A DNA stretch of 64,000 nucleotides, taken from contig CM070611.1 of the NCBI GenBank assembly GCA_036346395.1, forward strand, positions 24,190,473 through 24,254,472, given 5' to 3'. Both the position numbers and the translations under genes were made by a program. Positions 58,093 to 64,000 of this stretch are shown here, piece by piece. The stretch comes from Hsuehochloa calcarea (lineage: Eukaryota > Streptophyta > Magnoliopsida > Poales > Poaceae). Under the pieces are notes generated by a model. That model did not search any database. It saw only the letters and a list, made by a program, of their open reading frames with translations, and was not told where the DNA came from. The first letter of the stretch is position 1. The number at the start of each line of letters is the position of its first letter.

Positions 58093-58986
58093 TCAAAGAT
58101 GGATTGTGCAATGAAGACCGCTTCCAGAAGACCAAGATACAAGAGAAGTGCCTAGGAAGTGACAACTGCCTGAGGTACTCTTCCTATCTAGTCGACAACC
58201 CGCAAAATCAGAATTAGAAAACCCCCGAATGGACAAAAATGAAGAACATGAATACCAAATACCATACAAAAGGGTAGAATGTAAATACCTGAATATGCGC
58301 TTAACGGTTTGGTGATGGGAAGTCCTCGGAGACGCCTGAAACCTCGCACAGAGGCAGACCGTGAAGTGGATGTCCGGTCTCGAGGCCGTCAGGTACAGAA
58401 GGGAGCCGATCATGATGCGGTACTCGCGTTGATCCACGGCTTCTCCTTCCTCATCTGGATCCAAAATAGTCGAAGTCGCCATGGGAGTGGAGATAGGCCT
58501 GCAGTCACCCATGTCGAAGCGTTTGAGCAAGTCCTTAGTGTACTTCGTCTGATGGATAAAGATCCCTTCCTTGCATTGCTTGATTTGAAGCCCCAAAAAG
58601 TAATTGAGCTCTCCCATCATACTCATCTCAAATTCCCTGTACATAGTCTCAAAAAAGCTGGAAACAAGAGCATGAGAAGAACCACCAAAGATAATATCAT
58701 CAACGTAAATTTGAGCAAGCAGGAAGTCATTACCACGCCTAAGAATGAACAAAGTCTTGTCTACCTTACCCATCTCAAAATCATTCTTAAGCAAAAAGGT
58801 CTTAAGTCTATTATACCAGGCTTTAGGGGCTTGCTTAAGTCTATCATCTCCAAAAGTGATGAAATCATCACCCGTCGATCGCGTGAAGGAGGTGAACCAT
58901 CTTGAGTCTCTAGTCATGTGACGTGAACAACCGGAGTCAACGAACCACGTGTCCTTCCTCTTTCTGCGGTAATCCTGAAAAATCAA
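58093..58986 (-). CDS. Copia C protease-reverse transcriptase fusion ORF (297 codons)
   Basis: One open minus-strand frame. Residues 1-48 are copia protease N-terminus with the active-site block DTWFVDSGCSRHMTRDSRWF (12-31) and DDFITFGDD. From residue 49 the sequence is the middle of RVT_2: LKQAPKAWYNRL (50-61), FEMGKVDKTLFI, the catalytic IYVDDIIFGGSSHALVS (about 92-108), MMGELNYFLGLQIKQ, KYTKDLLKRFDMGDCRPIST, MIGSLLYLTASRPDIHF and the start of RNase H (DFAGCRLDRKSTSGSCHFLG). The junction at 58842/58843 removes most of protease, all of integrase and the N-terminal third of RT without breaking the frame. RNase H is cut short. Whether it is translated is unknown. Confidence 0.8.
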   Translation of the reverse strand: MIFQDYRRKRKDTWFVDSGCSRHMTRDSRWFTSFTRSTGDDFITFGDDRLKQAPKAWYNRLKTFLLKNDFEMGKVDKTLFILRRGNDFLLAQIYVDDIIFGGSSHALVSSFFETMYREFEMSMMGELNYFLGLQIKQCKEGIFIHQTKYTKDLLKRFDMGDCRPISTPMATSTILDPDEEGEAVDQREYRIMIGSLLYLTASRPDIHFTVCLCARFQASPRTSHHQTVKRIFRYLHSTLLYGIWYSCSSFLSIRGFSNSDFAGCRLDRKSTSGSCHFLGTSLVSWSSGSGLHCTIHL

Positions 58987-59235
58987 GGCACAGAAGAATG
59001 ATGTGTCTCGATACTGGGGTTAGTTAAACAAGACTTAGGAACTCAGTACTGAGACACACGTCTGCGAGTAGTATGCAAAACAGAAGTGCTATCCTTGATT
59101 TTATTTGAAGTTCTATTATGAGCAATGGTTAAATTAACATGAGAGTTATCCTTTCTAGTAGCATGATGATGAGTATGTGACACAAATCCTAAACCAGGTT
59201 TCTTCTTTTCTATGTTATCATGTCTCATAAAAGCT

Positions 59236-60280
59236 CTAGGTTGATTGGATGATTTTAGCAAAAAATATCTTATCATGTTTCAACCTACGCCAACAGAACT
59301 CAACCAAATGCCTATCCTTTTTGCAATAGGTGCAATGGTACTTGATACCACTGGGAGAAGCACTCTTTGACTTAACCGATGGTTGGGCAACACCTGTAGA
59401 TTTAAAGATAGTTTTTGCAGATTGTGTTTTGAATTCAATTAACCTATTTTCCAAGACTTGAGTAACTTTTGGGTTAGAATTATTTTGAACAGAGTTGTAT
59501 CCTAGTCCTTGCTTCTTATAAGGAGTTTTAGACTTATCCAGAATCATGTTTAATTGTTTCTTACCTTTAGAGAATTTTTCTAAGGTATCCTTAAGATAAG
59601 CATTTTCTTCTTCAAGATTAACACATGATTCACAGGTTTTACCTTTAATGGCTCTAGCATATTTCTCCTTATATAAAGCAGCTTCGAGTTTAAGAGCTGA
59701 ACATGAAGCACATGTAGAAGACTCAATAGTATTCTTAAGTTTGGCATATTTAGCTCTAGCTGCTTCTAAGATATCTTTAACTTCATGTTCGCGTTCTAAG
59801 CAGAAAGTGCAAATGCTAGAATCGACCACACTAGAAGTAACTAACTTGTTAGACTCTAATATTTTCACATAGAGCAGATTTAACCTCAACAAGCTCAGTC
59901 CTAGCATTTTCAAGTTGTTGCAAAGCAATATCATCAGCAGATTGCAGTTTAGCAAATTCAGAGTGCAAAGTATGGCAGGATGAACATTCATCAGATTCAA
60001 GAGTCTTAGCATTTTCAAGTTCTAAAGTCAAATTATCTACTTATGACTCTAAATCCTTGTTCTTGGCCATGACAAACTCTAAAGCCTTATCCTGACTCAT
60101 GAGTTGCTCAAACATATTTTCACATATATTAGAAAGGACATCATAGGAAGGAGGTACCTCATCGTTGTCATCGTCAACGGAGTCGGCCATGAAGCACAAG
60201 CTGGTGAAGTCCTCGGCCTTCCCCTTCTTCTTATTTTGAGGGATCTCCTCCTCCTTGGCCTCCTTGCTCCCGGAGTCCAC
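59236..60280 (-). pseudogene. Copia C gag, C-terminal coiled-coil region
   Basis: Open minus-strand frames at 59236-60018 and 60041-60280, separated by one stop region near 60040. The protein is rich in Leu, Lys and Glu with repeated cysteine pairs (CSSCHTL, CTFCLE, CASCSALK, CESCVNLEEE) at roughly 40-residue spacing. It ends in a zinc-finger-like HCTYCKKDRHLVEFCWRR (about 59285-59340). This Cys-rich coil between gag and protease is shared with copia A (5194-5807). Confidence 0.7.
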
Positions 60281-60409
60281 ATCGCTTAAGTATTGATCCT
60301 CAAAAGCGGCAAGAACTCGGTGAGCAGCCTTCGTCAGTTGGGCAACATCATACCTTGAGTTGTTCCATTGAGGCTTCTTCCAAGCTCGCTTTCCCTCCTT
60401 ATGGTTGCT

Positions 60410-61213
60410 CTAACATTTTAACTTGGGGCAATTTGCCCGGATGTGATTAAGCTCACCACACTCATGGCAAGTCACGGGACCTCCTCGATTTCTGTTTCTC
60501 ATATTATTATAGGCCCGTGTGACCTTTTTGACTATGAGGGTCAACTCAGCCTCAGGAAGACTCTCAAACTCTTCTTCATGAATTGTAGATAAACCAGCAA
60601 GCGAAAATTCAGAAGAAGACTCAAAAGACCCATCAGAAGCTCTCTTGAGCGGGTCTGCTATCAAAGCCATGTTTTCCTTTTTGGGATGATCAATCCTCTT
60701 GATCTCATGAGTCTTAAGCTTGCTATAGAGCAGCTCCAAAGTTAGATCAGAAAGATTGACATTCTCCTCTATGGCAGTAGCTTTTATCTCCCACTCCTTG
60801 GAGTTGATTGCAGCCAAGAGGTGGGTGTCATTTTCAGACTGAGAATATTTAATACCAATAGCTTTCATCTGATTAATAACTTTATTAAATCAACTGAAAA
60901 TGTCATCGATGCTCTCTCCAGGACGCATCTCGAATTTGTTACATTCACGCTTATAGACTGTTTGGCGTACTTTCTTGACTTGGGACGAGCCGTCATGATA
61001 GGTTTCGAGAGTGTTCCAAATCTCATGCGCAGTCTCAAGATTGCAAATCCGATCATACTCCTGTCTCCCAAGCCCACCATATAATAGGTTTTTAGCCTTA
61101 TTATTGTTAGCCAAAAGGGTTTCTGAAGCCGATGTAGCAACTTCGGGCACAACGAGCGGGACTCGAACAACCTCCCATATAGCGTGTCCTTCGCTCTCAA
61201 GGAAGACTCTCAT
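60410..61213 (-). pseudogene. Copia C gag, UBN2 domain and CCHC knuckle
   Basis: The minus strand from about 61213 carries the copia gag domain, with LYGGLGRQEYDRICNLETAH (about 61030-61090), a VRQTVYKRECNKFEM block and PGESIDDIFS. A frame change near 60890 leads into an open frame (60868-60410) ending in the knuckle CHECGELNHIRANC (60428-60469). Gag would assemble the particle and bind RNA. Apart from that frame change it is well preserved. Confidence 0.8.
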
Positions 61214-61322
61214 GTGATTCTTCTAATAGGCATAGTCGTGTCCATCGAAGATATGCAGCTTTGTGGAGTATCTGTCAATCGCCAAGTTTAGTGATAGGTT
61301 AAGATCAAGATTGAACTAACTG

Positions 61323-61335
61323 GGCTCTGATACCA
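61323..61335 (-). other. Primer binding site of copia C (tRNA-iMet)
   Basis: The minus strand reads TGGTATCAGAGCC, exact, two bases inside the 5' LTR. Confidence 0.9.
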
Positions 61336-61337
61336 CT

Positions 61338-62996
61338 TGTTGGACTGATAAGACGACTAGAGAGGGGTGAATAGGAGCACGCTCACTTTTTCACAAATAA
61401 TGGATTTAACATAAATTTCACTCCAGTAGCTATGGAAGCTATCAAGATCAGTATATCAGTACAACAGAAGACTAATATTGAATCCAACAAAAACCCCAAT
61501 AAAAACCGCTAAGCAATACTACACAAGATCAAACACAAGATGACAAATCTCAGTGCACGGACGGTTGGACCGCTGGATCAAGGGCTGTCGGACCGATTGT
61601 CTACCGGTCAACCGCTGGCCTCCAGAACAGATCAAACAGCCCGATGACGAAGTTGCAAATATATGAAACTTTTGATCTACAACTCCAAACTTGATGAAAC
61701 TTGGAACACACCTTCTCTATGATATCAGGAAGCTATTCCAATCAAAGATTGTGATAATTCTTGGAAGAATAAAGATCCTTTTCTGTTTGATCGAAGAAGG
61801 GTTCAAAACCAGGTCAAAACGAAAACTTGATCCATGATCTTGCTCGTGGGTGAATGATGATCAAGATGATCCTAGATGGGTTCTCATACGTCACAGCAAG
61901 CTAGATCACGTGAAGAATTCAATCAAAAACTCACGGGTCAAAGAAAGACTCAAAATCATCAAATAGAGAGAAAGAACGCAACGAGACAAAACATGATCAA
62001 ACTTTCTCTAGATTGATTTGATATGATTAGGGCTTACAACCACTCCATCAATGGAGGACAATGCTCAATCCAAGAGCACGAAAATCACATCAAACTATCA
62101 AGAACTCTAGCCTCCACAAAAGCTCTCTATAAGAAAATTAGGGTTTACAAAATAGCAAAAAAGACAAAGGGAAGGTGCAGCCACCTCCCACCCCTATTTA
62201 TAGTGGAGGCTTAGACCTTCTAGAAGTTTGACTCAATTGGGCTCCTGTTAAGGCCCAAAACAAACGGGACACTTACACACGCATTTTAATGCGTCGTCTT
62301 TAACCCCCCTTGACCTAACTAGCTACATCTTGCACCATCTTGCGCCTCGGATTAGCTAATAGGTCACCCCTGTCCATCTTGCACCACGCTTGAGTACATT
62401 GACCTCACCCGGCATCGTCGATCGTTCTGGACCTCAGCTCTCCAAGTCTAGTCCCGATCATCCTCACCGTTGAACGTCGTTGACCACCAAGCAACCTGCA
62501 CAACAATAGATAAGTAAACCGAATTTAGGAACAAGTTCTTCACAACTTGACCCATGTTAGTCAAAACATGCATCATGCAACATATATGCCCTGAAACTCA
62601 TGACTTTAACCTAACAATCGAATATCGCCGCCACGACGGGCGACGAACCAAGTGAAAATCGACCGCCCACCCTGGCCGGTCTGACCACCACCTATGGGTC
62701 GGTCAGACCGCCAGCTGGGACTTAGCCATTTTTTCTCTCTGGAAAACCGAAACCTACTGGAAATTTCAAACCAATAGAACTTTTGATTGGAGACTCCAAA
62801 ATTATGAGACCAATTGCAATAGAATCCCCTCTGTTGCCTGCTACCTCTATTTTTGGCCCAGCTCAATCCAACACATTCTGACATTGCCGGTCCGACCATC
62901 GCTAGGGCGGTCGATCACAGATGCACCGGTCGACCGCCTTCCCGCGGCCGACCGGTTATGGCCTCGACAAAGACCAATTTTGCCGAAAACACGTGT
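61338..62996 (-). repeat. 5' LTR of copia C, outer end truncated
   Basis: Matches 53742-55471 from TGTTGGAC at 61338 to GCCGAAAACAC near 62993, then diverges, lacking the last 75-80 bp that in the other LTR lead to TGTGGATATC. An intact minus-strand TATA box (TATAAATA) lies at 62195-62202. Confidence 0.85.
62195..62202 (-). promoter_or_regulatory. TATA box in copia C 5' LTR
   Basis: TATAAATA on the minus strand in the context ACTATAAATAGGGG. Confidence 0.65.
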
Positions 62997-63733
62997 GATA
63001 GTATACTTAAATGATTTTTAGAGAACGTGAGAAATATATCAGTAATAAACTGGTGACAGAGACATTTTTTTAAATAACATTATTTAAAAAATTATCTCCA
63101 GATGTTTCGAATTTTCACTCTAATACTTTATCTCCAAGATCCCAGTTTGTTCTCTAGCTTGTCTTGTCCTGCCACAATGTTAACGACAAAGTGCTGGAGT
63201 AGTCACTTATTAACTCTAAAAATAATATTAACTGGGTGGCAAGAATTAACGTGAGGAAATATGAGTTGTGGCACTTAGTTGTTTGAACTTATGTTGAAGT
63301 AAAGTTTGTCGGATGTAATATCAGTGATTTCGTCCCTTCTAAGTTTGATGGACTTGCCACCGCCCCGTTCCGGTTATATTTATGATCTCTGTCACCTTAC
63401 GACGATAAAAAATGGATTCTTTGGGTTCAGAACATATCATACTCGCATCTTCATTGGAGTTTACCCTCGCTCTTACTTCCTCTGAGTCGGAAATACTTTC
63501 TCCCTACTTTTCGTACTATTCGACCACCGTTTACTAAAAAAAGACTGAGATGCGAATCACCATGTGATAGAAGTACTGTACCCTACTCCTCTGGCTCTCG
63601 GAATTCTTTCAGTCCTGCTGAGAAGCTCAAACCCCCCAAAACACACACAAAACACCAGTTTCTATAGAAACGAACCACTCGCTGCTCCGCTTGTAACTCA
63701 GAGCTCGATCTCAAGCAAGCACACACATCCACC
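62997..63733 (+). promoter_or_regulatory. Upstream region and 5' UTR of the NLR gene
   Basis: 737 bp between the truncated LTR and the NLR ATG. It contains the 23-mer shared with 51814-51836, a possible TATA-like GTTATATTTATG near 63373, a perfect 14-bp palindrome GTTTCTATAGAAAC (63658-63671) and an A/C-rich leader before the start codon. No other gene is seen. Confidence 0.45.
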
Positions 63734-64000
63734 ATGGCGGAGGGCGTTGTGGGAGTGCTGATCGGCAAGCTCGGCGCAGCCTTGGCGAACGAGGCAGCAA
63801 CCTTTGGTGCATCGCTGCTCTGCAAGGAAGCATCTGCCCTCAAGGGACTCTTTGGCAAGATACGCGATGCCAAGGAGGAGCTGGAGAGCATGCGGGCCTA
63901 TCTGCAAGAGGCAGAGCGGTTCAAGGACACCGATAAGACAACTGCAATTTTTGTCAAAAACATCCGGGTCCTCGCATTTGAGATCGAGGATGTTGTCGAC
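63734..64000 (+). CDS. CC-NBS-LRR (NLR) disease-resistance protein, N-terminus, runs off window
   Basis: The first 89 codons are open and continue past the right edge. The protein starts MAEGVVGVLIGKLGAALANE, a common N-terminus of grass RPM1-like CC-NLRs. It forms the Rx N-terminal coiled coil: hydrophobic heptads through residues 1-60 (ALKGLFGKIRDAKEELESM at 36-54) and the EDVID-type motif as EDVVD (85-89) at the window end. Such proteins are intracellular immune receptors. The coiled coil contacts the NB-ARC domain and mediates signalling after effector recognition. The ATG at 63734 sits in CACCATGGCG, a favourable plant context. NB-ARC and LRR parts lie outside the window, so completeness cannot be judged. 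Confidence 0.9.
   Translation, partial: MAEGVVGVLIGKLGAALANEAATFGASLLCKEASALKGLFGKIRDAKEELESMRAYLQEAERFKDTDKTTAIFVKNIRVLAFEIEDVVD

Larger units (their letters stand above)
53742..62996 (-). mobile_element. Ty1/copia retrotransposon C, internally deleted
   Basis: Minus-strand order: 5' LTR (61338 to about 62996, outer end truncated), exact iMet primer site (61323-61335), gag, a protease-RT fusion lacking integrase, RNase H remnants, long spacer, purine tract, and 3' LTR (53742-55471). It is the same general lineage as A and B but a different family: its LTR palindromes are CGGTCNGACCG rather than CGGAACTTCCG. Confidence 0.88.

Overview
This window is plant nuclear DNA, almost certainly from a grass. 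The evidence is nested LTR retrotransposons primed by initiator-Met tRNA, a CACTA (En/Spm-type) DNA transposon with TNP2 and Transposase_24 genes, and, at the right edge, the first 89 codons of a coiled-coil NLR resistance gene of the grass RPM1-like type. The species cannot be settled from sequence alone. About 95% of the window is transposable element, and only the NLR start looks like an ordinary host gene.

Layout. (1) 1-9054: Ty1/copia element A on the minus strand, with its 5' LTR at 7462-9054 and its 3' LTR beyond the left edge. (2) 9055-14402: element B of the same copia family on the plus strand. It lacks everything upstream of the reverse transcriptase and meets A head to head. (3) 14403-18350: 3' half of an old plus-strand Ty3/gypsy chromovirus. 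(4) 18351-22264 and 48487-48957: a minus-strand gypsy chromovirus split by a CACTA transposon. (5) 22265 to about 48440: the CACTA element. Its TNP2 gene is interrupted at 24451-33484 and its TNPA-like gene at 38755-48044. Each interruption is a minus-strand gypsy-type element with very long LTRs, little or no pol, and a perfect 5-bp target duplication (ATGCA and TCCAA). (6) 48958-53741: a mosaic of local direct repeats, AT microsatellites, a small copia LTR and a gypsy LTR fragment. (7) 53742 to about 62996: a third copia element (C) on the minus strand, internally deleted so that protease is fused in frame to reverse transcriptase. (8) 62997-63733: upstream region of the NLR. (9) 63734-64000+: the NLR.

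Insertion order inferred from interruption. The plus gypsy is oldest. Copia B went into its RT and copia A into B. The minus gypsy went into the plus gypsy's 3' LTR, the CACTA into the minus gypsy, and the two long-LTR elements into the two CACTA genes.

Most notable observations: LTR-to-LTR differences concentrated at CAG/CTG sites, which suggests consensus error at CHG-methylated cytosines and casts doubt on many frameshifts; arrays of CGG-N5-CCG palindromes at matching places in the LTRs of two different copia families; an intact accessory ORF with a dsRNA-binding-like C-terminus in a gag-only element; a long-LTR element with only about 0.8 kb of interior; and a protease-RT chimera.
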